NCBI GenBank assembly: GCA_022561095.1
Contig: JADFRV010000015.1
Coordinates: forward strand, 1 to 21,550
Origin: Chloroflexota bacterium
Lineage (GTDB): Bacteria > Chloroflexota > Dehalococcoidia > SM23-28-2 > RBG-16-64-32
DNA length: 21,550 nt
Reading direction: 5' to 3'
Each line of letters opens with the position of its first letter. The stretch's first letter is position 1. Below, piece by piece: positions 10,261 to 17,618 of this stretch. A program made the position numbers and the translations under genes. Below the pieces are notes generated by a model. It worked only from the letters and a program-made list of their open reading frames with translations. It searched no databases and was not told where the DNA came from.

Positions 10261-10995
10261 TTACTGTTCACCCAACTGGAGAGCAAGCCACTCCCGCTCC
10301 TCCGCGGTCAGCTCCAGCGAGGCGAGGAGTTCCGGCCGCCGCTGCGCCGTCAGGAGGATGTTCTGTAGACGCCGCCACTTGGCCACCTCACCATGGTTCC
10401 CTGACACCAGCACCTCCGGCACCGGCCAGCCGCGGAACTCCGGCGGCCGTGTGTAGTGCGGCGCCTCCAGCAGCCCTTCGGCGAACGATTCCTCCACCGT
10501 CGATTGAGGGGAGCCGAGGGCGCCTGGGATGAGGCGCACTACGGCGTCCACCAGCGCCATCGCCGCCAGCTCGCCTCCGGACAGCACGAAATCGCCGATG
10601 CTGATCTCGTCCGTCGCCAGATGCTCGTGCACGCGGGCGTCGAACCCCTCGTAGTGGCCGCAGATGAGGACCAGCCGCTCCTTCGCCGCCAGCTCCACGA
10701 CGATCTCATGAGTGAGGCGCCGCCCGGCAGGCGTGAGCAGGATGACCGGCTCCCGCTGGGGCGCCAGCTCCAGCACCGATTCCGTCGCGGCGAACACAAC
10801 GTCCGGCTTCATCACCATGCCGGGCCCGCCGCCGTAGGGGTAGTCATCCACCGTCTTGTGCCGGTCCTTTGCCCATCGCCGGATGTCGTGCAGGTTAATG
10901 GAGACGAGGCCGCCCTCCACCGCCCGCTTGACGATCGACTCGTCGAAAGGGCCACGAAACATGTTGGGGAAGATCGTCAGGAGATCGATTCGCAT
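10261..10995 (-). CDS. trmD: tRNA (guanine37-N1)-methyltransferase
   Basis: TrmD methylates G37 next to the anticodon of several tRNAs using S-adenosylmethionine, which prevents +1 frameshifting. This 244-residue protein shows the SPOUT knot signatures: an N-terminal MRIDLLTIFPNMF, DDYPYGGGPGM (50-60), CGHYEGFDAR (112-121) and ISIGDFVLSGGE (131-142), with the C-terminal DNA-binding-like domain EFRGWPVPEVLVSGNH. Length is typical. It starts with ATG 12 bases after the mogA/moaB stop with no obvious ribosome binding site, so coupling is likely, and it is followed 16 bases later by rplS. The trmD-rplS pairing is conserved in bacteria; rpsP and rimM, often in front of it, are replaced here by a molybdenum-cofactor gene. 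Confidence 0.96.
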   Translation of the reverse strand: MRIDLLTIFPNMFRGPFDESIVKRAVEGGLVSINLHDIRRWAKDRHKTVDDYPYGGGPGMVMKPDVVFAATESVLELAPQREPVILLTPAGRRLTHEIVVELAAKERLVLICGHYEGFDARVHEHLATDEISIGDFVLSGGELAAMALVDAVVRLIPGALGSPQSTVEESFAEGLLEAPHYTRPPEFRGWPVPEVLVSGNHGEVAKWRRLQNILLTAQRRPELLASLELTAEEREWLALQLGEQ

Positions 10996-11007
10996 GACAG
11001 CAGGCGC

Positions 11008-11496
11008 CTAGCCCTTGTGCTCCGTCTGCCCGCGCAGCGTCTCCAACGCGTGCGGCAGGACGGGCAGCAACACGGAGAGGTTCTCGCGGACGCCGCGAGG
11101 GCTGCCTGGCAGGTTCACAATCAGCGTCCGCCCCCGCACGCCGACGACGGCGCGGCTGAGCATCGCCATCGGTGTGTGCTTCAGCCCTTCCAAGCGCATC
11201 GCCTCCGCCAGCCCCGGCGCTTCGTAGTCAATCGCCTCTCGCGTGGCCTCGGGCGTCACATCGCTTGGCCCCAGGCCTGTACCGCCGGTGGTCACGATCA
11301 GCTCCAGGCCGGCATCGTCCGCCCAGGCGACGAGGCGCTGAGTAATGGCAGCACGGTCGTCCGGGATCACCTCGTAGCGCTCCACAGCCGCGTCCAGAGT
11401 AGAAAGCATCTCCCGGATGGCGGCGCCGGACGTGTCCTCGCGCGCGCCTCGGGCCCCCTTAGTAGAGATGGTCAGGATGCCAGCGAGGAAGGACAT
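11008..11496 (-). CDS. Molybdenum cofactor biosynthesis protein, MogA/MoaB family
   Basis: This family adenylylates molybdopterin before metal insertion. The 162 residues carry GILTISTKGARGARED, TTGGTGLGPSDVTPEAT (69-85) and NLPGSPRGVREN (128-139), the standard molybdopterin-binding fold motifs. MogA and MoaB cannot be separated by these alone; the length fits either. The ATG at 11496 has no clear Shine-Dalgarno sequence. It is the first gene of the minus-strand trmD-rplS unit, divergent from mraZ across a 200-base region, so the two operons may share control. With SelB nearby it hints at molybdo-seleno enzymes in the source genome, but none is present in this window. Confidence 0.92.
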   Translation of the reverse strand: MSFLAGILTISTKGARGAREDTSGAAIREMLSTLDAAVERYEVIPDDRAAITQRLVAWADDAGLELIVTTGGTGLGPSDVTPEATREAIDYEAPGLAEAMRLEGLKHTPMAMLSRAVVGVRGRTLIVNLPGSPRGVRENLSVLLPVLPHALETLRGQTEHKG

Positions 11497-11549
11497 ATCT
11501 TGAAGGGGAGGGAGTTCCCAAAATAGCGGCGAAAATATTGCTTAAGCGC

Positions 11550-11577
11550 TTGACAATGGGTGCCCGAATGGTATGCT
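11550..11577 (+). promoter_or_regulatory. Sigma70-type promoter for the mraZ/dcw operon
   Basis: A perfect TTGACA (11550-11555) is followed after 16 bases by TATGCT (11572-11577). Transcription would start near 11583-11585, giving a leader of about 112 bases before the mraZ ATG. Positions match a housekeeping promoter; the start site is inferred. Confidence 0.7.
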
Positions 11578-11578
11578 G

Positions 11579-11603
11579 TGGGGCGAAGTGGGGAGGAGTG
11601 GGG
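11579..11603 (+). promoter_or_regulatory. MraZ operator: three TGGGG repeats with 10-base period
   Basis: TGGGG occurs at 11579-11583, 11589-11593 and 11599-11603, each separated by five bases (each copy is in fact GTGGGG). This equals the TGGGN-N5 repeat pattern known for MraZ binding in the E. coli mra promoter. They sit just after the -10 box and over the predicted start site, so binding should block initiation. Autorepression of dcw is inferred. Confidence 0.75.
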
Positions 11604-11622
11604 CTTCCCCGTATTTTCTTTT
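11590..11622 (+). terminator. Terminator-like hairpin plus T tract in the mraZ leader
   Basis: GGGGAGG (11590-11596) can pair with CTTCCCC (11604-11610), seven pairs including one G-U, with a seven-base loop, followed by GTATTTTCTTTTC. It overlaps the MraZ repeats and lies only a few bases after the predicted start site, so it may be incidental to the operator or act as an early attenuator. Confidence 0.35.
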
Positions 11623-11623
11623 C

Positions 11624-11646
11624 GCTCGTGCCTGCCGGCAGCGAGC
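11624..11646 (+). repeat. Second leader hairpin upstream of mraZ
   Basis: GCTCGTGCC (11624-11632), loop TGCC, then GGCA-G-CGAGC (11637-11646) form a nine-pair stem with one bulged G. The core CTGCCGGCAG (11632-11641) is itself a perfect DNA palindrome, so a protein-binding site is an alternative reading. Confidence 0.4.
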
Positions 11647-11696
11647 AGGTCCATAGTAGCACAACTGTCCCTCACACAGAAGGGTAACCGGGATAT

Positions 11697-12119
11697 ATGG
11701 CGTTTAGGGGTACGTACGAACATACGGTGGACGATCGGGGTCGTGTAGCTATACCGGCCCGCTACCGCCACGAGTTCGTCGAAGGGGTGGTGCTCACCCT
11801 GAGCCCGGAAGGCTGCCTGGAGATATACACCCCGGAAGGCTTCGATGAGATGTCAAATCTAGTGACGGCAGAGCCAGCGACGCACCTCAAAGGTCGGCGG
11901 TTGCGCCGCGGGTTCTTCGCCCGTTCCTGGGACGCCGAGCTGGACCGTCAGGGACGCATCCTGATTCCGGCACAGCTCCGAGAGACCGCCCAGCTCAACA
12001 GGGCGGTCATCGTCAACGGTCGTCGCGAATGCTTGGAGGTCTGGAACCGCGACCGGTGGGAGAAGGAGCTAGAAGAGGTTGAAGCGGCCTACGCCGCCGA
12101 GCTGGAGTCGCTGGAGTAA
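11697..12119 (+). CDS. mraZ: Transcriptional regulator MraZ
   Basis: MraZ is a ring-forming DNA-binding protein that heads the division and cell-wall (dcw) cluster and represses its own promoter. The 140 residues hold two SpoVT/AbrB-like half-domains: FRGTYEHTVDDRGRVAIP (3-20) and SWDAELDRQGRILIP (77-91), each with the DxxGR motif that contacts DNA. The protein ends in an acidic helix. The ATG at 11697 is preceded at some distance by GAAGGG. Upstream lie a promoter and three 10-base-spaced TGGGG boxes fitting autoregulation. rsmH starts 8 bases after its stop. Confidence 0.95.
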   Translation: MAFRGTYEHTVDDRGRVAIPARYRHEFVEGVVLTLSPEGCLEIYTPEGFDEMSNLVTAEPATHLKGRRLRRGFFARSWDAELDRQGRILIPAQLRETAQLNRAVIVNGRRECLEVWNRDRWEKELEEVEAAYAAELESLE

Positions 12120-12127
12120 GGGGAAAG

Positions 12128-13084
12128 GTGGTTGCACAAGTCTTGCCCCCTAACGAAACCCAGATTCACGCTCCGGTTATGGTGGCTGAGGTCCTGCGTT
12201 CTCTGTCTGTCCAGCCCGGTGGCCGATTTGTAGACTGCACGGTGGGCGGCGGTGGCCATTCTCTGGCCATCTTGGAGGCCGCCGCCCCCGGCGGCCTACT
12301 CCTCGGCATCGACGCCGACGCCGAGGCGCTGGAGATAGCCCGCGCCCGGCTCCAACCACACACCGACTCCGCACTGCTGTCACAAGCGAACTTCCGCGAC
12401 CTGGCAGCCGTCTGCCGTAAGACGAACTTCATACCGGTCCACGGCGTCCTGTTCGACCTGGGAGTCTCGTCATACCAGCTCTCCGCTGAAGGACGTGGCT
12501 TCAGTTTCCAGGTGGAGGCGCCGCTGGACATGCGCTTTGGCGAAAGCCAGACCGTGACCGCCGACGAAATAGTCAACACCTACAGCGAGCGCGACCTTGC
12601 CGACCTCATCTGGCGCTACGGCGAGGAGCCGGCCAGCAGGCGCATCGCCCGCGCCATCGCCGGGGCCCGCCCTCTGGCGACGACGTCCGAGCTTGCGGCC
12701 GTGATCTCCAGAGCCGCCGGCGGCGCCCGCCGCCGCATCCACCCGGCGACCCGCACCTTCCAGGCAATTCGCATCGCCGTAAACGACGAACTGAACGCCC
12801 TCACCTCCGCCCTGGGACAGGCCGTCGACGTTCTGGGTCGCGGCGGGCGACTGGTCGTCATCGCCTTTCAATCGCTGGAGGACCGCATCGTAAAGCAGTT
12901 CATGCGCCGCGAGTCTCGCGACTGCATCTGTCCACCGGAGGCCCCGGCCTGCACCTGCGGCCACCGCGCCCGCCTGAGGCTGGTGACGAAGGGCGCCGCG
13001 CGTCCCTCGCAAGAGGAGGTCGCCGTCAACCGGCGCAGCCGCAGCGCCCGCCTTCGGGCGGCAGAGAAGCTTCAGGAGGGATAA
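12128..13084 (+). CDS. rsmH: 16S rRNA (cytosine1402-N4)-methyltransferase RsmH
   Basis: RsmH methylates C1402 of 16S rRNA in the P site. Its 318 residues show HAPVMVAEVL, the SAM loop DCTVGGGGHS (36-45), GIDAD (60-64), FDLGVSSYQL, PLDMRF, and the late motif VIAFQSLEDRIVKQF. Family members nearly always have His before SLEDR; here it is Gln (codon CAA). A CICP-A-CTCG cysteine cluster near the C-terminus is usual in the family. The start is GTG at 12128 with AAGGGG just upstream, overlapping the end of mraZ. The stop TAA directly abuts the next start. Confidence 0.95.
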   Translation: MVAQVLPPNETQIHAPVMVAEVLRSLSVQPGGRFVDCTVGGGGHSLAILEAAAPGGLLLGIDADAEALEIARARLQPHTDSALLSQANFRDLAAVCRKTNFIPVHGVLFDLGVSSYQLSAEGRGFSFQVEAPLDMRFGESQTVTADEIVNTYSERDLADLIWRYGEEPASRRIARAIAGARPLATTSELAAVISRAAGGARRRIHPATRTFQAIRIAVNDELNALTSALGQAVDVLGRGGRLVVIAFQSLEDRIVKQFMRRESRDCICPPEAPACTCGHRARLRLVTKGAARPSQEEVAVNRRSRSARLRAAEKLQEG

Positions 13085-13516
13085 TTGGCGACCATCCAGA
13101 GGACAGGGAGACACATCGTATCGGATCTTCTCCGCTCCCCCAACATGCCTACCCTCCTGATAATCAGCGCCCTGATGATCGGCGCCGCCGCCCTCATTCC
13201 GCTGGTGCAGTCCAGCATCGCCACCACCACCAACGGCAACGTCCGCCTCCTGGAGCAACAACGGGACGACTGGCAGGCCCAGATCCAGGAGCTGGAGCTG
13301 GACGTCGCTACGATGGCCGGCCTCAACCGCATCGAGAATGAGGCTAGGGAGGGCCTCAAGATGGTGGAGCCCAAGGAGACACGCTACATCACCGTGCCGG
13401 TGGAGGCGCCGGAGCCGCGCAGCCTCCCCGGCCGCTACCTGCCGTCCACAGCGGACGAGCGAGAGGCCGAGCCCAGCGCCTGGAAGAAGTTGCTGAATTG
13501 GCTGCCCTTGCCGTAG
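13085..13516 (+). CDS. FtsL/DivIC-like septum protein
   Basis: The protein is a short bitopic membrane protein of 143 residues: about 22 cytoplasmic residues, one hydrophobic helix (23-42), then a coiled-coil-prone stretch (about 50-90, NVRLLEQQRDDWQAQIQELE) and a Pro-rich tail ending in Trp-containing residues. Sequence conservation in FtsL is very low; the call rests on topology and on its place between rsmH and the transpeptidase gene. FtsL would link FtsB, FtsQ and the FtsI/FtsW synthase at the septum. It starts with TTG at 13085, directly after the rsmH TAA, with GGAGGG upstream. Confidence 0.8.
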   Translation: MATIQRTGRHIVSDLLRSPNMPTLLIISALMIGAAALIPLVQSSIATTTNGNVRLLEQQRDDWQAQIQELELDVATMAGLNRIENEAREGLKMVEPKETRYITVPVEAPEPRSLPGRYLPSTADEREAEPSAWKKLLNWLPLP

Positions 13517-13528
13517 GGAAGGAGTAAC

Positions 13529-15268
13529 GTGGCGTCACGCAAGCGGGGAGTGAACTGGCGTCTGGGGGTCGTGATAACCGTTATCGCGATGGCAACTCTC
13601 GCCATCGTCGCCCGTCTCGTCCAGCTCCAAATCATGGACCACGACTACTACTCCGCCGAGGCGCGTAACATCCACGTCGCTCAGGAGACGGTGACCGGGC
13701 GCCGCGGCGCCCTCCTGGACCGCAACGGCTATCCTCTGGCGGCCAGCAAGAACACCTTCGACGTAATGGTGGAGGTGAAGGCCTGGAAGAGCGTCACGAA
13801 GGCCCGCGAGGCGGCAGGCGTCATCTCCAGCATCACAAACGGCGACCCGAACGAGATGGTGTCGGACGTCCGAGAAGCCAGCATCTACGAGATCGCCGTG
13901 GCGCGCGACCTGAACTACGAGGCAGCCACTCGCATCCGCGAGCTAGGCTTGTCCGGGGTGCGCCTCCTCAGGAGCAACGTCCGCGTCTATCCGGAGGGCA
14001 ACCTCGCCGCCCAGTTGCTGGGCTTCGTAGGACGGGATAACACCGGCCTCACTGGGCTGGAGGCGGACCTGGACGAGATCATCGGCGGCGCCAGGGGCAC
14101 CGTCGTCTTCGAGCGTGACGGCCTGGGCAACCAGATAGCCCTGGGCGACCGCAGTGAGCTACCACCGCTCCTCGGGTCCGATGTCGTCCTCACCATCGAC
14201 CGGTTCATTCAACGGATGGCGGAACAGGAGCTGGACAAGGCGATCAAGAACCACGAAGCCAGCGGCGGCACCATCATCGTCGTCCAGCCGGAGACGGGCG
14301 CTATTCTGGCCATGGCCAGTCGGCCTACCTTCGATCTCACGAAGCTTGACCTGAGCGATGAGTCCAAGCTGGCGCTCTTCCGCAACCGCGCTATCACTGA
14401 TCAGTACGAGCCCGGCTCGGTGTTCAAGCTGGTCACGATGGCCTCTGCCATCGACCTGGGCCGTGTGACCCCTGATACATGGTGGTACGACGAAGGCGTG
14501 TTCCAGGTCAGCGGTTGGAACATCAGAAACTGGGACCTGAGCACCAACGGCTCCCAGACGGTCACCCAGATCCTGGCTAAGAGCCTCAACACCGGCGCCG
14601 CCTGGCTCTCCCAGCAGGTAGGCCCAGAGGGGTTCTACGACTACGTCTACCGCTTCGGTTTCGGTGAGCCGACCGGCTCGGGGCTGAGCGGCGAGGTGGG
14701 CGGGCGCATCCGCACCCCCGAAAACGACCCCTCCAACTGGCGGCCGGTGGACATGGCGACGAACAGCTTCGGGCAGGGGATCAGCGTCACGCCCCTGCAG
14801 ATGGCGATGGCCGTGGCTGCCCTCGCTAACGATGGCAAGCTAATGAAGCCTATGCTGGTGAAGGAGATCCTCAGCCCTAACGGGACGCAGACCAGCCAGC
14901 CGGAGATGATACGGCAGGTGGTGAGCCCTGAGACCGCCCGCACCCTGCTTGACATGATGGGCGTTGTAGTGCAGGGATACCCGCCTGGCCTGGTGGACAT
15001 CCAGGGCTACCAGGTAGGGGGCAAGACCGGCACGGCCAACATCGCTTCCGGGGGCGGCTACAAGGAGAAGGCGTACATCTCCTCCTTCGTCGGCGTCGCC
15101 CCGCTGGAGGACCCTCAGATTGTGGTAATGGTGAAGATCGATGAGCCGAAGGGTCTGCCCTGGGGCACAGTCGTCGCGGCGCCGGCGTTCGATCGCATAG
15201 CCCAAGAGGCGCTGGCCTACTTCAAGATCGCGCCCCGGGAGCCCGTTCTCGTTTCGGAGATAAGATAG
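13529..15268 (+). CDS. ftsI: Division transpeptidase, class B PBP (FtsI-like)
   Basis: This enzyme cross-links septal peptidoglycan. The 579 residues begin with a short basic segment and one membrane helix (about 12-33), then the PBP dimerisation domain (GRRGALLDRNGYPLA) and a transpeptidase domain with the SxxK nucleophile S297/K300 in PGSVFK, SLN at 352-354 and KTGTA at 499-503. There are no PASTA repeats, so it is the plain FtsI rather than the SpoVD/PBP2x type. GTG at 13529 has GGAAGGAG upstream, right after the ftsL-like stop. murF follows after 19 bases, without the usual murE between. Confidence 0.93.
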   Translation: MASRKRGVNWRLGVVITVIAMATLAIVARLVQLQIMDHDYYSAEARNIHVAQETVTGRRGALLDRNGYPLAASKNTFDVMVEVKAWKSVTKAREAAGVISSITNGDPNEMVSDVREASIYEIAVARDLNYEAATRIRELGLSGVRLLRSNVRVYPEGNLAAQLLGFVGRDNTGLTGLEADLDEIIGGARGTVVFERDGLGNQIALGDRSELPPLLGSDVVLTIDRFIQRMAEQELDKAIKNHEASGGTIIVVQPETGAILAMASRPTFDLTKLDLSDESKLALFRNRAITDQYEPGSVFKLVTMASAIDLGRVTPDTWWYDEGVFQVSGWNIRNWDLSTNGSQTVTQILAKSLNTGAAWLSQQVGPEGFYDYVYRFGFGEPTGSGLSGEVGGRIRTPENDPSNWRPVDMATNSFGQGISVTPLQMAMAVAALANDGKLMKPMLVKEILSPNGTQTSQPEMIRQVVSPETARTLLDMMGVVVQGYPPGLVDIQGYQVGGKTGTANIASGGGYKEKAYISSFVGVAPLEDPQIVVMVKIDEPKGLPWGTVVAAPAFDRIAQEALAYFKIAPREPVLVSEIR

Positions 15269-15287
15269 TCGGTTAGTACCTAGACGG

Positions 15288-16655
15288 ATGCTAGCGGTGG
15301 ATAGCGTAGTTCAGGGGACGGCTGAACTCCTGGTCGCAGGGCGCGGCCCGGTCGATGACGCCTTCAAACGCGCCATCATCGACTCCCGAGAGGTGGAGCG
15401 GGGAGACCTGTTCTTCGCCCTCCACGGCGAGCACCACGACGGTCACGACTTCGTGGACGAGGCCGTCGCCAGAGGCGCGTCCGGGCTGGTGGTTGACCGC
15501 CCGATGGATGCGCCGAAGGGGGTGGCCGTCTTTCAGGTGAGCGATTCACTGTCCGCCCTGCAGCGGCTCGCCGCGTACTGGCGCAGGCGCCACGAGACCC
15601 GCGTGATCGGCGTGACCGGCAGCGTGGGCAAGACCACCTGCAAGGAGCTTATCGCCGCCGTCCTAGCCGCCCGCTGGCCGGTGCTCAAGAGCGCCGCCAA
15701 CCTGAACACGGAGATCGGCCTGCCGCTCACGCTGCTCCAGCTGACCCCCCATCACAGGCGGGCCGTCCTGGAGATGGCGATGTATGGCCGCGGCGAGATC
15801 AGCCTGCTATGCCGGATCGCGCGGCCCCAGATAGGGGTGGTGACCAACGTGGGGCCGGTGCACATGGAGCGCCTCGGCTCCATGGGCGCCATCGCCAGCG
15901 CCAAAGCGGAGCTGGTGGAGGCGCTGCCCGAGGACCCTGATGGAATCGGGATCCTCAACGGTGACGACTCGCGCGTCGCCGCCATGGCCTCCCGCACCAG
16001 GGCCCGCGTCCTGCTCTACGGCCAGTCGCAGCAGTGCCACGTACGCGGCAGCGACCTCAAGGGCCGCGGCCTGGACGGCATCTCCTTCCGCCTCACCTAC
16101 GGCGATACCTCGGTGGAGGTGGAGACGCCGCTTCCCGGCCGCCATCACATCTACCCCGCCCTGGCTGCCGCCGCCGTGGGGCTGTCCGAAGGCATGACCC
16201 TGACCGAGATCGCGGAGGCGCTGCGGCAGGCGAGGCCGGAGCTGCGGCTGCGCGTGCTGCACACGCCTAACGGCGCCACAGTCCTGGACGATAGCTACAA
16301 CGCCAGCCCCCAGTCCATGCTCGCTGTCCTTGACCTCCTGGCTGAGCTACCCGCCCGCCGCATCGCTCTCCTGGGAGAGATGCGGGAGCTGGGCGCCGCC
16401 GCGGAGGAGGGCCACCGCCAGGTGGGCGAGCGCGCCGCCGCCTGCACCGACCTCCTCCTCGTCGTCGGAGAACCGGCGCGGCCGCTATACGAGGCTGCCT
16501 TGAAGTCGGGAGCCGCCGAAGCGCGCTTCTTCAACTCCCCATCGGACGCGGTGCCCGTCCTTCGAGACGAGCTACGACCGGAAGACCATCTGCTGGTGAA
16601 AGCCTCACGGGCGGTGGCCCTGGAGGCCGTAGTCGAGGCGCTGGTGGCGCCATGA
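15288..16655 (+). CDS. murF: UDP-MurNAc-tripeptide-D-Ala-D-Ala ligase MurF
   Basis: MurF adds D-Ala-D-Ala to the UDP-MurNAc tripeptide in the cytoplasm with ATP. In 455 residues it shows DSREVERGDLFFALHGE and DGHDF of the N-terminal domain, the P-loop GVTGSVGKTT (108-117), NLNTEIGLPLTLL, LEMAMYGRGEI, GVVTNVGPVHMERLGS, ILNGDD, and the MurF-specific VLDDSYNASPQSM and LLGEMRELG. The MurF signatures (NLNTEIG, DDSYNA) rule out MurE. The ATG at 15288 has only a weak GACGG upstream; a GTG at 15297 is an alternative start. Its TGA overlaps the mraY ATG in ATGA, so the two are co-translated. Confidence 0.95.
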   Translation: MLAVDSVVQGTAELLVAGRGPVDDAFKRAIIDSREVERGDLFFALHGEHHDGHDFVDEAVARGASGLVVDRPMDAPKGVAVFQVSDSLSALQRLAAYWRRRHETRVIGVTGSVGKTTCKELIAAVLAARWPVLKSAANLNTEIGLPLTLLQLTPHHRRAVLEMAMYGRGEISLLCRIARPQIGVVTNVGPVHMERLGSMGAIASAKAELVEALPEDPDGIGILNGDDSRVAAMASRTRARVLLYGQSQQCHVRGSDLKGRGLDGISFRLTYGDTSVEVETPLPGRHHIYPALAAAAVGLSEGMTLTEIAEALRQARPELRLRVLHTPNGATVLDDSYNASPQSMLAVLDLLAELPARRIALLGEMRELGAAAEEGHRQVGERAAACTDLLLVVGEPARPLYEAALKSGAAEARFFNSPSDAVPVLRDELRPEDHLLVKASRAVALEAVVEALVAP

Positions 16656-17617
16656 TCTACGCCTTGACCGTGGGAGCGATGACCTTAACGGCGACGACGA
16701 TAGCGGGAAGGCCCTTCCTAGCTATGCTGCGTCGCCTGAAGGTGGGCAAGCAGATCAGTGAGTGGGGGCCCGAGAGCCATCAGGCTAAAGCCGGCACGCC
16801 CACCATGGGCGGCCTGCTCATCCTGGCCGCGGTCATCGGGTTCAGCGTCGCCGCCAACCTGTTCGGGCGATACTCTATCGGCCTGCCGCTGGCGGTGATG
16901 GCGGCGCTGGGCGCGCTCGGCTTTCTGGACGACCTGGGCTCCCTTCAGTCCGCCAAAGGCGGATGGAGCGCCCTTAACAAGAGGGTAAAGTTCGTCGCCT
17001 TTGTCGCCATCGGGTTCGCCGCCGCCTTCGGCCTGTACGAGGGGCTAGAGCTGAGCGACGTCAACGTGCCTTATGCGGGCCGATACGACCTCGCTGCCTG
17101 GTACATACCGATCGCCGTAGGCGTCATCGTCCTCACCGCCGGCGGCGTGGCCGTCAGCGACGGTCTGGACGGGCTTTCCGCGGGCACCTCGGCCATCGCC
17201 TTCGGCGCATACGGCATCATCGCCCTGATGCAGGATCAGACGTTCCTGGGCACATTCTGCTTCACCGTGGCGGCAGCGGTGCTGGGCTTCCTCTGGTACA
17301 ACAGCTATCCGGCGCAGATGTTCATGGGCGATACCGGCGCCCTGGCGCTGGGCGGCGGTCTGGCTACGGCCGCCTTCATGACCGGCCAGTGGCTGGTCCT
17401 GCCGCTCATCGGCATCGTCTTCGTTCTGGAGGGCACCTCCGACGTCATCCAGGTGGGGTACTACCGCCTGAGCGGAGGCAAACGTATCTTCCGCATGGCG
17501 CCGCTGCATCACCATTTCGAGAAGCTGGGCTGGAGCGAGCCGCAGGTGGTGCAGCGGTTCTGGCTCATCGGCATCCTGGGAGCAGTCGTGGGCACGATTC
17601 TGGCGATGGAGGTCTAG
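16652..17617 (+). CDS. mraY: Phospho-MurNAc-pentapeptide transferase MraY
   Basis: MraY moves phospho-MurNAc-pentapeptide onto undecaprenyl phosphate to make lipid I. It is a ten-helix membrane enzyme, 321 residues here (the E. coli protein is about 360). Present are HQAKAGTPTMGG (43-54), the DD pair D93-D94, SDGLDGLS with D170 and D173, MFMGDTGAL with D227, and MAPLHHHFE with His 286-288. In the family the D170 segment usually reads NAVNLTDGLDG; here it is GGVAVSDGLDG, so both asparagines are absent. The start overlaps murF (ATGA) and murD starts 1 base after the stop. The remaining catalytic residues are intact, so activity is plausible. Confidence 0.94.
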   Translation: MIYALTVGAMTLTATTIAGRPFLAMLRRLKVGKQISEWGPESHQAKAGTPTMGGLLILAAVIGFSVAANLFGRYSIGLPLAVMAALGALGFLDDLGSLQSAKGGWSALNKRVKFVAFVAIGFAAAFGLYEGLELSDVNVPYAGRYDLAAWYIPIAVGVIVLTAGGVAVSDGLDGLSAGTSAIAFGAYGIIALMQDQTFLGTFCFTVAAAVLGFLWYNSYPAQMFMGDTGALALGGGLATAAFMTGQWLVLPLIGIVFVLEGTSDVIQVGYYRLSGGKRIFRMAPLHHHFEKLGWSEPQVVQRFWLIGILGAVVGTILAMEV

Positions 17618-17618
17618 C

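Noticed and set aside
10245..10286. Upstream start of rplS at 10286
   Set aside because: It would overlap the trmD 3' end and add residues not seen in L19; the ATG at 10244 fits.
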